Part shown: piece after piece, positions 48,309 through 57,823 of the stretch
How the letters are laid out: each line of letters begins with the position of its first letter
Numbering within the stretch: position 1 is the stretch's first letter
DNA from: Bradyrhizobium sp. CCBAU 51765
Lineage (GTDB): Bacteria > Pseudomonadota > Alphaproteobacteria > Rhizobiales > Xanthobacteraceae
NCBI RefSeq assembly: GCF_015291725.1
Contig: NZ_CP030038.1
Span: forward strand, 1,849,001 to 1,913,000
Reading direction: 5' to 3'
Length of the DNA: 64,000 bases
The notes under the pieces: generated by a model
Database searches by the model: none
What the model saw: the letters and a program-made list of their open reading frames with translations, nothing else
What the model was told of the DNA's origin: nothing
Position numbers and translations under genes: made by a program

Positions 48309-49622
48309 ATGGAAGAGGTCAAGCACGAGATCGTGATCGTCCGCCGCCGCAGCGCCTTCGCCGAGGAGGCGCATCACGGCGGCGTCTGGAAGATCGCCTA
48401 TGCGGACTTCATGACCGCGATGATGGCGTTCTTCCTGGTCATGTGGCTGCTCAATGCGCTCAACCAGGACCAGAAGCAGGTGGTCGCGAGCTATTTCAAT
48501 CCGATCAAGCTCGCGGAGAACGCACCTGCTCCAAAGGGTCTCAAGGACCTCTCCAAGAAGGAGCCGTCCTCGTTCGAAGGCCAGGACGGCAAGCGTCAGC
48601 CGGCCGGGCCGAACGAAGAACGTCGCGGTGACTCTCCGACCGCCGAGAAGCCGGCCTCCTACGAGGAGAAGGTCCTGTTCCGCGATCCCTATGCGACGCT
48701 CGCGGAGATCGCCAACAGCGCGAACCAGTCCACGGGTCAGCGGCGTGCCGGCGCTCTGACGTCCGTCGAAGAGGACGGCCTCAAGGGCGGCGACGCCTAC
48801 CGCGATCCCTTCGATCCCGGCTATTGGAAGCTGGCGCCGCAAGCGTCCAAGGACGCCGATCGTTTCATCGAGAGCGAGCCCAAGCCGAATGCCTCCGCGC
48901 GCGAAGGTGCAGCCGGACCAAACCCGGGCGAGCCGCAGGCACGCCGTGCCAAGGCGGAAGAGGCCGGCGGAAGCGTGGCTCCGAACGCGGACAGTCCGTC
49001 CGCAAGCCTGTCGCCCCTGCTGCCGCCGGGCCCCGCACCCACGCAATCCTCCCGCGACGGCAGCGCCCAGTCTGGCGTTCAAGCCAATGCTGCCCCCCAG
49101 GCGCGTCCCAACGACACGGCAAAGGAGTCCGAACCGCGCGATGCGGCGCAAACGCAGCAGCCGACCCTCAAGCAGCTTCAGTCCGCGATCGCGGACGCGC
49201 TGTCGGATATCAAAGCGGGGGCGGGGCCGGCGGCCGAGGTGCGTCAGGTCGAGGAAGGTCTCCTGGTCAGCCTGACCGACGATGCGAGCTTCGGCATGTT
49301 TGCGGTCGGCTCGGCCGAGCCGCGGCCCGAGCTGATCCGCGTGATCGACAAGATCGGGCCGCTGCTGACGAAACGCCAGGGCACGATCATCGTCCGCGGC
49401 CATACCGACAATCGGCCATATCGTTCGGAAACCTACGACAACTGGCGGCTGTCGACCGCCCGTGCGCAAATGGCCTACTACATGCTGGTTCGCTCCGGCG
49501 TCGATGCGCGGCGGATCGAGCATATCGAAGGCTACGCCGACCGGCGGCCGAAGCTTCCGAACGATCCGGCGGCCGCACAGAACCGCCGGATCGAGATCCT
49601 GATCCGGGAGAAACGCCCTTGA
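48309..49622 (+). CDS. motB: Flagellar motor stator protein MotB
   Basis: 437-residue stator subunit, longer than E. coli MotB (308) because of a Pro/Ala/Glu-rich linker of about 200 residues. One membrane helix (about 27-50) carries the proton-binding Asp33 in 'YADFMTAMMAFFLVMWLL'. The C-terminal OmpA-like peptidoglycan-binding domain (about 320-437) has 'IIVRGHTDNRPY' and 'NWRLSTARAQMAYYMLVRSGVDARRIEHIEGYADRRP'. It partners MotA encoded 16 kb upstream and the periplasmic MotC that follows. The stop overlaps the motC TTG. Confidence 0.96.
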   Translation: MEEVKHEIVIVRRRSAFAEEAHHGGVWKIAYADFMTAMMAFFLVMWLLNALNQDQKQVVASYFNPIKLAENAPAPKGLKDLSKKEPSSFEGQDGKRQPAGPNEERRGDSPTAEKPASYEEKVLFRDPYATLAEIANSANQSTGQRRAGALTSVEEDGLKGGDAYRDPFDPGYWKLAPQASKDADRFIESEPKPNASAREGAAGPNPGEPQARRAKAEEAGGSVAPNADSPSASLSPLLPPGPAPTQSSRDGSAQSGVQANAAPQARPNDTAKESEPRDAAQTQQPTLKQLQSAIADALSDIKAGAGPAAEVRQVEEGLLVSLTDDASFGMFAVGSAEPRPELIRVIDKIGPLLTKRQGTIIVRGHTDNRPYRSETYDNWRLSTARAQMAYYMLVRSGVDARRIEHIEGYADRRPKLPNDPAAAQNRRIEILIREKRP

Positions 49623-50797
49623 TCAGGCTGCTGCGCCGCGTCGCCCTGCTGCTGCTGCCGTTCACGGCGGCGAGCGCGCTTGCCCAGCCTGCGCCCCCGT
49701 CCGGCGAGCCCTATGAGCTCGTTCGTGCGCTACAGGCGGTGCAGGACGGCATTGCCAACGGCGACACCGCTGCGCACAGCAGCCACATCGCGCTGATCCG
49801 GCAGATCGGCGAGAAGTTTCTCGCGGCCGATCCCGCCGTGTGGAGCAATCCGCAGAACAGCCAGGCCGTGGTCATCTACCTGCTCAGCGGCGGTGCGCCG
49901 CAGGTCGTCCGCAAGCTGCCGCGCGACAGGATGAACGTCGACGAGCGGCTGTTCAATGGTGCGCTCGCCTATGTCGAGGGTCGTCAGGACGACGCGCGGG
50001 AGTTGCTCAAGGACATCAAGCCGCGGACGATTCCCTCGGGTCTTGGCGGACAGGTCGCGCTGGTCCAGGGCGCGCTGTTCGCGCGCGCCGAGGCATCGCT
50101 CGCGATCGAGCGTCTGGACGATGCGCGCCTGCTGTTGCCCGGCACGCTCGTCGAGGAGGCGGCGCTGCGGCGCGAGATCCTGCTGGTGGGTCAGGCGGAG
50201 GATTTCGAGAAGTTCGAGTTCCTGACGCTGGCCTATATCCGCCATTACCGCAACTCGATCTATGCCGGCGACTTCTGGCAGCGATTCTCCGCGGGGCTGA
50301 CGCAGTCGAGCCTGGCGCTCGACGAGCGCCGTTTTGCACGGATCACGGCCCTGTTGGAGCAGATCGATCGTGCGAGCCGCCTCAAGCTGTACCTCGTGAT
50401 CGCGCGCGCAGCGATGGTACGCGGACGGTTGGCCGTGACCCGGCTTGCCGGTGAGCGGGCGCTGGCGCTCAGCGCCGACGCCTCGGCGGATCGCGAGCGC
50501 GCCCATTTCTTCCGCGGCGCCTCGCGGGTGCTCACCGACGAATATGACGGCGGTCTCGCCGAGCTGAAGGCGCTCGACCGGTCGAAGCTGCCCGAGCGCG
50601 ACGTCCCCCTTCTGAATGCCACGGTGCAGCTCGCGCTCGACGTCCGCAAGCCGTTCGCGGGCGGATCCGTTGCGGCTGCCGACAAGCCTCCGGCAACGCC
50701 GGCGAGGCTCGATCTGTCCTCGTCGACCGTGACGCTCGCGCGCGCGCAGAAGCAGCTCGCCGAGCTCGAACTCCTTACCAGGGACCGCCGTCCATGA
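49619..50797 (+). CDS. motC: Periplasmic motor protein MotC
   Basis: 392-residue precursor. Starting at TTG 49619, which overlaps the motB stop, gives a Sec signal 'MIRLLRRVALLLLPFTAASALAQ' (about 22 residues). The mature part is all-helical with TPR-like pattern, 'YELVRALQAVQDGIANGDTAAHSSHIALIRQIGEKF' being the characteristic MotC opening. In rhizobia MotC binds MotB in the periplasm and is needed for rotation. The frame is open much further upstream inside motB but only as a shadow. Coupled to fliK by ATGA. Confidence 0.92.
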   Translation: MIRLLRRVALLLLPFTAASALAQPAPPSGEPYELVRALQAVQDGIANGDTAAHSSHIALIRQIGEKFLAADPAVWSNPQNSQAVVIYLLSGGAPQVVRKLPRDRMNVDERLFNGALAYVEGRQDDARELLKDIKPRTIPSGLGGQVALVQGALFARAEASLAIERLDDARLLLPGTLVEEAALRREILLVGQAEDFEKFEFLTLAYIRHYRNSIYAGDFWQRFSAGLTQSSLALDERRFARITALLEQIDRASRLKLYLVIARAAMVRGRLAVTRLAGERALALSADASADRERAHFFRGASRVLTDEYDGGLAELKALDRSKLPERDVPLLNATVQLALDVRKPFAGGSVAAADKPPATPARLDLSSSTVTLARAQKQLAELELLTRDRRP

Positions 50798-52146
50798 CCA
50801 AGCTCAGTGGAACCTCCGGACAGCTTTTCTCGGGTCTCGCCGAGAGCCTCAACGTGCGCGGGATGTCACGATCCGCAAAGAGCGCCGGGACCAAATCGCA
50901 GGCAAACTCGTCGTTCAACGATCTGCTCCACACCGTCTCGAACCTCGCGAAGCAGGCACTGAGCGATGGTGCCGGCGACACGACCGCGAAGACCGGAACG
51001 CTGCGCACGCGTCTGGCTCATTCCAACGAGCAGGGGAAGCCGAAGGACGCGACGGTGCGCGAACTCATCGCGGCATCCGAGGGACCGGAGACCACAGAGG
51101 AGTCCTCCGACAACAAGGCCGACAGGTCGTTGGAGAAACTACGACCGGTGGATCAAGCGGCCGGGGCGGACGTCCAGGGTCAATCGGGCATTGCCGTGGT
51201 GGTCGGGCAGGAGATCGCTGCCGCGCCTGCCGTGAAGACGCAGCTGCAATTGCTGTCCGCCGACAAGGACGGACCCGCCCGCGACGAGCGGTCCTCCGCG
51301 ACGAAGCGCGAGGGTCCCGGCACGGGCGCGGCGAAGGTGTCGACGGTCGACACCGCCCCATCCGGTGTCGCTCCCGCCGCCGCGCGCGCGCTTGCTGCGG
51401 CTTCGCAAGCGATGGGCGCGGCTCAATCGGCACCGACGCAAGGCACGGAGGCTTCGAGCGCAATGCCCGCATCAGCGGGCTTCGAGGCGGTCACGGCCAA
51501 TGTCGAGCGCGCCGCCAAGGCCTCGGCGCGCGCCGCACTGCCCGAGACGACCAAGGTCACCGTGGTCCAGCAGGAGACCCATCTGCCGCCGGCGCAGTTC
51601 AACGCTCCGCAACAGGTCGCCAATGCAGTCGTCGCCGAGCTCAAGGAGTCTTCGGCACCGGCGGCGTCGGCTGCCTCGCACCTTGCGGCTTCCCAGACCA
51701 ATGCGCCGGATCAGCCGCTCAAGATCCTGACCGTCAATCTCGAGCCGCCGGCGCTCGGCAACGTCACCGTGCGCCTGCGTCTCGTCGGCACCGAAGTGTC
51801 CGTCCAGCTTGCGGCCGAGCGCAAGGACACGAGCCAGATGCTCGACCAGCAGCGCGACCAGATCCGCGATCTCATGCAGTCGGCGGGCTACGTCGCCGAC
51901 GTCGCGCCAGTCCAGCACGGCTCGCTGGACGGATTCCAGAGCGGCTCCGGCCAATCGCAGCCGCAGCTCTCGGGCCAGCACCAGCCCTCGTCGCAGTCGC
52001 AAGGCACGTTCGGCGGCGCCGGCACGTCGTCGGGGCAGTCCGACGGCGGTGCGAAGCAGGCCCGGCAGGAGCGCCAGTTCAACCAGGAGACGCGTCATGA
52101 TCAGGACGTGGCGCCGCATCATCGTCGCGGCCCTGTTTATCTCTAG
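50794..52146 (+). CDS. fliK: Flagellar hook-length control protein FliK
   Basis: 450-residue secreted ruler. The first 290 residues are Ala/Ser/Thr/Gln/Glu-rich and disordered as in all FliK; the C-terminal Flg_hook domain (about 305-375) is recognisable: 'PLKILTVNLEPPALGNVTVRLRLVGTEVSVQLAAERKDTSQMLDQQRDQIRDLMQSAGY'. It ends in a Gln/Ser/Gly tail. It should interact with FlhB to switch export specificity. Coupled to motC; the transglycosylase gene starts inside its 3' end. Confidence 0.92.
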   Translation: MTKLSGTSGQLFSGLAESLNVRGMSRSAKSAGTKSQANSSFNDLLHTVSNLAKQALSDGAGDTTAKTGTLRTRLAHSNEQGKPKDATVRELIAASEGPETTEESSDNKADRSLEKLRPVDQAAGADVQGQSGIAVVVGQEIAAAPAVKTQLQLLSADKDGPARDERSSATKREGPGTGAAKVSTVDTAPSGVAPAAARALAAASQAMGAAQSAPTQGTEASSAMPASAGFEAVTANVERAAKASARAALPETTKVTVVQQETHLPPAQFNAPQQVANAVVAELKESSAPAASAASHLAASQTNAPDQPLKILTVNLEPPALGNVTVRLRLVGTEVSVQLAAERKDTSQMLDQQRDQIRDLMQSAGYVADVAPVQHGSLDGFQSGSGQSQPQLSGQHQPSSQSQGTFGGAGTSSGQSDGGAKQARQERQFNQETRHDQDVAPHHRRGPVYL

Positions 52147-52678
52147 TGCGAGCGCTGCCCAGGCGGCCGCCGACATTGCGCGCCCCTGCGAACGCGAGAT
52201 GGCGCGCGCGGCTCGGCAGCACGGGATTCCGCTCGGCATTCTCTACGCCGTCGGCCTCACCGAGACCGGTCGGCGCGGCGCGCTGCATCCTTACGCCCTC
52301 GGTGCCGACGGCCAGACCGTGTTCGCCAAGGACATGGATGACGCAATCGCGAATTTCGAGACGATGCGCAGCAAGGGGATCAAGCTCATCGACCTCGGTT
52401 GCATGCAGATCAACCATTATTATCACGGCGAGAAGTTCGCTTCGGTACGGGCGATGTTCGATCCCGCCAGGAACGTCGACTACGCCGCGCGCTTCCTCAA
52501 GGAGCTGAAGCAGCGCGAAGGCAGCTGGACCATGGCCGTCGCGCGCTACAATGCCGGTCCCAACAACCAGCCGGCGCAGAAACGCTATGTCTGTCACATC
52601 GTCGCTCATCTCGTCTCGAGCGGGTTCGGCGCCTGGACCGACAAAGCGCGCTCGTTCTGTCAGCCGAAAACGACATGA
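52097..52678 (+). CDS. Lytic transglycosylase (SLT domain), flagellar
   Basis: 193-residue precursor with signal peptide (residues 1-24, 'IIVAALFISSASAAQAA') and an SLT/lysozyme-like domain. The catalytic Glu is in 'LGILYAVGLTETGRRG', followed by 'LIDLGCMQINHYYHG' and 'AVARYNAGP', the three transglycosylase motifs. It should open peptidoglycan locally for the rod and hook to pass, a job done by FlgJ's C-terminal domain in enterobacteria; the FlgJ in this cluster lacks that domain. Overlaps fliK by 50 bases. Confidence 0.9.
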   Translation: MIRTWRRIIVAALFISSASAAQAAADIARPCEREMARAARQHGIPLGILYAVGLTETGRRGALHPYALGADGQTVFAKDMDDAIANFETMRSKGIKLIDLGCMQINHYYHGEKFASVRAMFDPARNVDYAARFLKELKQREGSWTMAVARYNAGPNNQPAQKRYVCHIVAHLVSSGFGAWTDKARSFCQPKTT

Positions 52679-52712
52679 CAACATGAAGTTGTGCATCGCT
52701 TCCAATCATCAG

Positions 52713-52724
52713 CCCCGCGCAAGC
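52713..52724 (+). promoter_or_regulatory. Flagellar box upstream of flgE
   Basis: CCCCGCGCAAGC, 11 of 12 matches to CCTCGCGYAAGC, in the 90-base gap between the transglycosylase and flgE, 44 bases before the flgE ATG. Strong AAAGGAG ribosome site follows at 52755. Confidence 0.55.
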
Positions 52725-52768
52725 AAGACCCCCCATTGTAGCTGCAACCTACCAAAGGAGCCCAATTC

Positions 52769-54001
52769 ATGAGCCTGTATGGTGTTATGCGCACCGGCGT
52801 TTCCGGTATGTCTGCGCAGTCCAACAAGCTGTCGACGGTCTCGGACAACATCGCCAACGTCAACACGACCGGCTACAAGCGGGCTTCCACGGAATTCTCC
52901 TCGCTGATCCTGAAGAGCGGCTCCGGCAATTACGATTCCGGCGCCGTCGAGACCACGGTCCGCTACGCCATCAGCGACGCGGGACACACGCAGTTCACCA
53001 CGTCGACCACGGACCTCGCCGTCCAGGGCAACGGCTTTTTCGTGGTCTCGAACGCCAACAACACGCAGCAATATCTGACGCGCGCCGGCTCGTTCGTGCC
53101 GGACGCCCAGGGCAATCTGGTCAACGCGGCCGGCTACTATCTTCTAGGGCAGCCCGGTCTCGTGACCAACTTCTCGCAGAACAGCCTGTCCGGCATGCAG
53201 ATCGTCAACGTTGCCCAGGTTCCGCAGGTGCCTGTGCCGTCGACGGCGGCGACGCTCACGACCGGAAATCTGGATCCGAAGGCGGCTGTTATCGCCGGTC
53301 CGCCCGGCCCGGCGTCATACTCATCGAAGAGCTCGATCGTGGCCTACAACAATATCGGCCAGGCCGTTACGCTCGACGTCTATATGTCCCACACGGCGAC
53401 GGCTGCCGGCTCGGATAGCTGGCAGATTCAGGTCTATGACTCCGCGACGGGCACCTCGCTCGGCGCCGCCACCACGTTTGTCTTCGACACCACGGCGGCC
53501 GGCAGGGGCGCGCTGGACGCGGCGAGCCCGACCGGTCTCACCGTGACCGTCCCTGGCGGCGCGGCGCTGACCATGGACCTGTCGAACATGACGCAGGTCG
53601 GAACCGACTTCAGCTTCAAGGCGACCGTCAATGGCAGCGTTCCCTCGGCCATCGACAAGGTCGACGTCGACGATGCGGGCCACGTGACGGCGATCCTCAA
53701 GAACGGGCAGCAGCTGACGCTCTACACGATCATGCTTGCCGACGTCGCGAGTCCCGACAATCTGACGCCCGAGCCGGGCAACGTCTATTCGACCAACCTG
53801 GATTCCGGCAACGCGCAGGCGGGAAATGCCGGCACCGGCGGGCTCGGCACGATCCAGTCCGGCGCCCTGGAAGCCTCCAACGTCGACCTCGCGGACGAAC
53901 TCACCGGGATGATCGAGGCCCAACGCGGCTTCACTGCGAACTCGAAATCGTTCCAGACCGGTGCCGACCTGCTCGACGTCGTCGTCAACTTGAAGCGCTG
54001 A
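52769..54001 (+). CDS. flgE: Flagellar hook protein FlgE
   Basis: 410-residue hook subunit. N-terminal 'GVMRTGVSGMSAQSNKLSTVSDNIANVNTTGYKRASTEF' and C-terminal 'SGALEASNVDLADELTGMIEAQRGFTANSKSFQTGADLLDVVVNLKR' are the paired axial helices; the centre is Thr/Ser/Ala-rich beta structure, with 'VVSNANNTQQYLTRAGSFVPDAQGNLVNAAGYYLLG' typical of FlgE. Normal length. Heads flgE-flgK-flgL, which follow with gaps of 34 and 3 bases. Confidence 0.97.
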   Translation: MSLYGVMRTGVSGMSAQSNKLSTVSDNIANVNTTGYKRASTEFSSLILKSGSGNYDSGAVETTVRYAISDAGHTQFTTSTTDLAVQGNGFFVVSNANNTQQYLTRAGSFVPDAQGNLVNAAGYYLLGQPGLVTNFSQNSLSGMQIVNVAQVPQVPVPSTAATLTTGNLDPKAAVIAGPPGPASYSSKSSIVAYNNIGQAVTLDVYMSHTATAAGSDSWQIQVYDSATGTSLGAATTFVFDTTAAGRGALDAASPTGLTVTVPGGAALTMDLSNMTQVGTDFSFKATVNGSVPSAIDKVDVDDAGHVTAILKNGQQLTLYTIMLADVASPDNLTPEPGNVYSTNLDSGNAQAGNAGTGGLGTIQSGALEASNVDLADELTGMIEAQRGFTANSKSFQTGADLLDVVVNLKR

Positions 54002-54035
54002 ATTCTTCAGCGCCCATTCCGGGCAAGAGCAACCC

Positions 54036-55511
54036 ATGTCCCTGACCTCCGCTCTCGACTCCGCTCGCGCTTCGCTCATGGCGTCGGGCATTCAGTCCTC
54101 GACGATCTCGCGCAACATCGCCGGTGCCAGCGCTGCCGGCTATTCGCGCAAGATCGCCGTGCTGGACAATCTGCCAGGTGCCGGCGTCTATGTCGCGGCG
54201 ATCCAGCGCGCCGCGAGCGGCGGCCTGTTCACCAACGTCCTGACCGCGACCTCGGCGTCCGCCAAGCAAAGCGTGATCTATGACGGTCTCCAGAAGATCG
54301 CGGCATCGACCGTGGATGATCCCGAGCTGGATCAATCGCCGACGGCGCAGCTCAATGCGCTGAAGCAGGCACTGCAGAAATATGCCAACGCCCCGGACAA
54401 CACCACGCTGGCGCAGGCGGCGGTCGCGTCCGCCAAGGACATGGCCACCGCGCTGAACCAGGCGACCCGGACCGTGCAGTCGGTCCGCGAGGGCGCCGAT
54501 GCCGACATGAGGACGTCGGTCCAGAACATCAACCAGCTGCTCTCCCAGTTCGAGACCGTGAACACCGCGATCGTGAAGGGCACGATCTCCGGCGACGACA
54601 TCACCGATTACCTCGACCAGCGCGACAACATCGTCTCGCAGCTGTCGCAGGAGGTCGGCGTCACGATGTCGATCCGTCCCAACGGCGACGCTGCGCTCTA
54701 CGCCGACAGCGGCGTCGTGCTGTTCGACAAGACGGCGCGGACCGTGAGCTTTGCGCCGACGAATGCCTACACCGCCGGCACCACGGGCAATGCCGTCTAC
54801 ATTGACGGCGTCCCCGTGACCGGCGCCAATTCGGTGATGCCGCTGAAGTCGGGCAAGCTCGCGGGCCTCGCCCAGCTGCGTGACCAGGACGCCGTCACCT
54901 ATCAGAGCCAGCTCGACGAAATCGCGCGCGGCCTGATCAACACTTTCAGGGAAAGCGATCAGACCGCCGCGGCGCTGCCCGACGTCCCCGGTCTGTTCAC
55001 CTATCCCGGCGCGCCGGCCATGCCCGCGGGCGCCACCGTCTCGGTGGGCCTTGCCGGCACGATCTCGGTCGCCGCATCGGTCGATCCGGCCCAGGGCGGC
55101 AACCCGAACCTGCTGCGCGACGGCGCGATCAGCGGCAACCCCGCCTACCAGTACAACACCGCGGCCAACGGCGGCTACTCGACCCGGCTGCAGCAGCTCA
55201 TCGACGGCATGGATGCGTCGCAGCCGTTCGATCCGACAACGCAAGGCAAGCCGAGCGGCAACCTGATCGACTTCGCATCGTCGTCGACGAGCTGGATCGA
55301 GAACCAGCGCAAGACCGCCAACGACAACTCTGAGTATCAGAACACACTGCTCAACCGCAGCATCACGGCGTTGTCGAACGTCAACGGCGTCAACATGGAC
55401 GACGAGATGGCGTTGATGCTCCAGGTCGAGCGAACCTATTCGGCTTCGTCAAAGATCATTTCGACAGTCGATGAAATGCTGCAGAGCCTGCTGGCTGCCG
55501 TGGGGAACTAA
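54036..55511 (+). CDS. flgK: Flagellar hook-filament junction protein FlgK (HAP1)
   Basis: 491-residue junction protein. N-terminal 'SLTSALDSARASLMASGIQSSTISRNIAGASAAGYSRK' and C-terminal 'LNRSITALSNVNGVNMDDEMALMLQVERTYSASSKIISTVDEMLQSLLAAVGN' are FlgK hallmarks, notably 'SGVNLDEE'-like 'NGVNMDDE'. 'LDQRDNIVSQLSQEVGV' in the middle is also diagnostic. Shorter than E. coli FlgK (547), as usual in this group. Confidence 0.96.
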   Translation: MSLTSALDSARASLMASGIQSSTISRNIAGASAAGYSRKIAVLDNLPGAGVYVAAIQRAASGGLFTNVLTATSASAKQSVIYDGLQKIAASTVDDPELDQSPTAQLNALKQALQKYANAPDNTTLAQAAVASAKDMATALNQATRTVQSVREGADADMRTSVQNINQLLSQFETVNTAIVKGTISGDDITDYLDQRDNIVSQLSQEVGVTMSIRPNGDAALYADSGVVLFDKTARTVSFAPTNAYTAGTTGNAVYIDGVPVTGANSVMPLKSGKLAGLAQLRDQDAVTYQSQLDEIARGLINTFRESDQTAAALPDVPGLFTYPGAPAMPAGATVSVGLAGTISVAASVDPAQGGNPNLLRDGAISGNPAYQYNTAANGGYSTRLQQLIDGMDASQPFDPTTQGKPSGNLIDFASSSTSWIENQRKTANDNSEYQNTLLNRSITALSNVNGVNMDDEMALMLQVERTYSASSKIISTVDEMLQSLLAAVGN

Positions 55512-55514
55512 GCC

Positions 55515-56561
55515 ATGATGAGCGCGAACTACGTCTCGACCTTGATGCTGTCCTCGTCCTTGAGGTCATCGATCACGAACAACCAGACTGCGCTGAGCAA
55601 GGCATCGACGGAGGCAACCACCGGCCGCTTCTACGATGTCGGCCTCGAGCTCGGCGCCACGACCGGAAGCGACCTCACGCTGCGGGCGGACTGGAGCTTT
55701 GCCGACCAGCTCGTCGACACCAACGGGCTCGTTGCGGGACGCCTGGACGTGACGCAGAACCGCATCACCCAGCTCAACAAGACCGCGACCGACTTCCTCA
55801 AGGATCTGATCGCGGCCCGCAGCACGGACGGCGGCGGGCGGGTCATCCTGCCGCCTGCAGCCTCCAATCTCCAGGACCTGATCGGCGCGTTGAATGTCTC
55901 CTATAACGGCTCGTCGCTGTTCTCGGGCATCAACACGCAGAACGCGCCGATCACGCCGTACGCCGCGGGCTCGGCCAGCAAGAACCAGGTCGATGCGGAT
56001 TTTCTCGCGACCTTCGGCTTCGCGCAATCCTCGCCCGCTGTGGGCACCATTACTCCGGCCCAGATGCAGACCTTCCTCGACACCACGTTCGATGCCGAGT
56101 TCGCGAGCCCGGCCTGGAATACCAACTGGTCATCGGCCACCGACCAGACCATGCAAAGCCGCATCTCGACGACCGAGATCGCCGATACGTCCGTCAGCGC
56201 CAACGAGGCCGGCTTCCGCAAGCTCGCGGAGGCCTACACCATGATGGCCGATCTCGGGAATGTGAACCTGAGCCAGGAGACGTTCCAGGTTGTCGTGGAC
56301 AAGGCCATCGGCCTTGTCGGCAACGCCATCAATGACCTCGCTGCGCTCGGCGGCAGCGTCGGCACGGTCCAGCAGCGGGTCACCACCGCAACCGCCAAGC
56401 TCAAGACGCAGCAGGACATTCTGAACAATCAGATCGTCGGTATGGAGAAGGTCGACCCGACCGAAGCCTCGGTCCGTGTCAACACCCTGCAGACCCAGAT
56501 CCAGACCGCCCTGGCGCTCACCTCGCAGCTGCAGAAGATCAGCCTCATCAATTATCTCTGA
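55515..56561 (+). CDS. flgL: Flagellar hook-filament junction protein FlgL (HAP3)
   Basis: 348-residue flagellin-like junction protein. 'LRSSITNNQTALSKASTEATTGRFYDVGLELGATTGSDLTLRAD' at the N-terminus and 'KAIGLVGNAINDLAALGGSVGTVQQRVTTATAKLKTQQDILNNQIVGMEKVDPTEASVRVNTLQTQIQTALALTSQLQKISLINYL' at the C-terminus correspond to the D0/D1 coiled segments. It bridges FlgK and the filament. flaF follows after 69 bases, in which I see no box; probably the same transcript. Confidence 0.93.
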   Translation: MMSANYVSTLMLSSSLRSSITNNQTALSKASTEATTGRFYDVGLELGATTGSDLTLRADWSFADQLVDTNGLVAGRLDVTQNRITQLNKTATDFLKDLIAARSTDGGGRVILPPAASNLQDLIGALNVSYNGSSLFSGINTQNAPITPYAAGSASKNQVDADFLATFGFAQSSPAVGTITPAQMQTFLDTTFDAEFASPAWNTNWSSATDQTMQSRISTTEIADTSVSANEAGFRKLAEAYTMMADLGNVNLSQETFQVVVDKAIGLVGNAINDLAALGGSVGTVQQRVTTATAKLKTQQDILNNQIVGMEKVDPTEASVRVNTLQTQIQTALALTSQLQKISLINYL

Positions 56562-56630
56562 GCCGAGGGCGCCCTGTTGCGGCTCGAAGCCTTCGTCCAG
56601 CTGTTCGGTCTCCCGTGAAGAGTGGTCCTG

Positions 56631-56975
56631 ATGACGTTTGAAGCCTATGAAGCGGTCGTTGACGAAAGTGGCTATGAGGCGCGAAGCCGCGAACGGCAGG
56701 CGCTCACGCTCGGAATCGACCGGCTCGAGCGGATCCAGAAGGGTCGCTTCAGCGCCGAGGACCTGGTCGAGAGCCTGCTCTATGTGCGGCGGCTGTGGAC
56801 GATCTTCATCGAAGATCTCGCGCACCCGGAAAACGGGCTGCCGGACAAGCTGCGCGCCGAGATCATCTCGATCGGCCTATGGGTCGTCAAGGAAGCCGAC
56901 CGTCTTCGCGAGCAGAGGTCGAACGACGTGGTGCAGCTCATCGAGATCAACCGCCTGATCAGAGACGCGCTCTAA
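56631..56975 (+). CDS. flaF: Flagellin synthesis activator FlaF
   Basis: 114-residue cytoplasmic protein of the FlaF family, which in alphaproteobacteria promotes flagellin production and secretion and opposes FlbT. Key stretch: 'YEAVVDESGYEARSRERQALTLGIDRLERIQ', then 'EDLVESLLYVRRLWTIFIEDLAHPENGLPDKLRAEIISIGLWVVKEADRLREQRSNDVVQLIEINRLIRDAL'. An in-frame GTG nine bases upstream is an alternative start. The stop overlaps the flbT ATG by one base. Confidence 0.96.
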   Translation: MTFEAYEAVVDESGYEARSRERQALTLGIDRLERIQKGRFSAEDLVESLLYVRRLWTIFIEDLAHPENGLPDKLRAEIISIGLWVVKEADRLREQRSNDVVQLIEINRLIRDAL

Positions 56976-57385
56976 TGAAGATTTCCTTGCGGGCGGGCGA
57001 GCGGATCTACATCAACGGAGCGGTGCTTCGCGTGGACCGCAAGGTCTCCGTCGAGCTCGTCAACGACGTGATGTTCCTGCTCGAAGGGCAGATCATGCAG
57101 GCTTCCGACGCCACCACGGCGCTACGGCAGCTCTATTTCATCGTCCAGCTCATGCTGATGAACCCGACCGACGTCCGCGACGCCGCGGCGCTCTACGCGC
57201 AACATCACGCGGCCCTGTCTGCCGTGTGCGAGAGCCGCGAGATGCTGGACGGACTTGGTGTCGTCGACGAGCTGGTAAGCGCGACCCGCTACTTCGAAGC
57301 GCTCAAGCGAATTCGGGCGCTGTTCCCGGTGGAGCAGGCCATCCTGGCCGGCGCCGCCACCGTTTCCCCATTCGAGGCTGCCTGA
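56975..57385 (+). CDS. flbT: Flagellin mRNA regulator FlbT
   Basis: 136-residue protein of the FlbT family. In Caulobacter FlbT acts on the 5' leader of flagellin mRNA and promotes its decay; in Bradyrhizobium the lateral-system FlbT has been reported to act positively. Features: 'MKISLRAGERIYINGAVLRVDRKVSVELVNDVMFLLEGQIMQ' start and 'LRQLYFIVQLMLMNPTDV', both family hallmarks. Its likely targets are the two conserved leaders upstream of lafA1 and lafA2 in this window. Overlaps flaF by one base; flgD follows after 15 bases. Confidence 0.96.
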   Translation: MKISLRAGERIYINGAVLRVDRKVSVELVNDVMFLLEGQIMQASDATTALRQLYFIVQLMLMNPTDVRDAAALYAQHHAALSAVCESREMLDGLGVVDELVSATRYFEALKRIRALFPVEQAILAGAATVSPFEAA

Positions 57386-57400
57386 CAGCGGAGAGGCCAG

Positions 57401-57823
57401 ATGAACGTCACCAGCGCGACCGACACGACCGGAAATGGTTCCAATTCGAACAGCACCAACTCGCCGACGTCGAGCAACAGCGTGGACTACAACACGTTTC
57501 TTCAGCTCCTCATCGCCGAGATGAAGAATCAGGACCCGACCAATCCGATGGATACCTCGCAATATATGAGCCAGTTCGCCCAGCTCTCGACGGTCGAGCA
57601 GGCGATGCAGACGAATTCGAAGCTGGACGCGCTGCTGTCCTCGCAGTCCTTGTCGCAGGCCAACGGGCTGATCGGGAAGACGGTCAGCTTCACCGATTCG
57701 ACCGGTGCCAGTTTCAGCGGCAAGGTCGTTTCGGTCTCCATCAACAGCGACGGCTCCATCGCGACCCTCGCGGACGGCACGAAGGTCGCCGTCGGGCCCG
57801 GGCTCACGATCAGCCAGTCATGA
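57401..57823 (+). CDS. flgD: Flagellar hook assembly scaffold FlgD
   Basis: 140-residue hook-cap scaffold, truncated compared with enterobacterial FlgD (231) because the C-terminal beta domains are absent, as in other alphaproteobacteria. The export/capping motif 'YNTFLQLLIAEMKNQDPTNPMDTSQYMSQFAQLSTVEQAMQTNSKL' is intact. After it, 'LIGKTVSFTDSTGASFSGKVVSVSINSDGSIATLADGTKVAVG' forms the single conserved beta element. The stop overlaps fliQ (ATGA). Confidence 0.95.
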   Translation: MNVTSATDTTGNGSNSNSTNSPTSSNSVDYNTFLQLLIAEMKNQDPTNPMDTSQYMSQFAQLSTVEQAMQTNSKLDALLSSQSLSQANGLIGKTVSFTDSTGASFSGKVVSVSINSDGSIATLADGTKVAVGPGLTISQS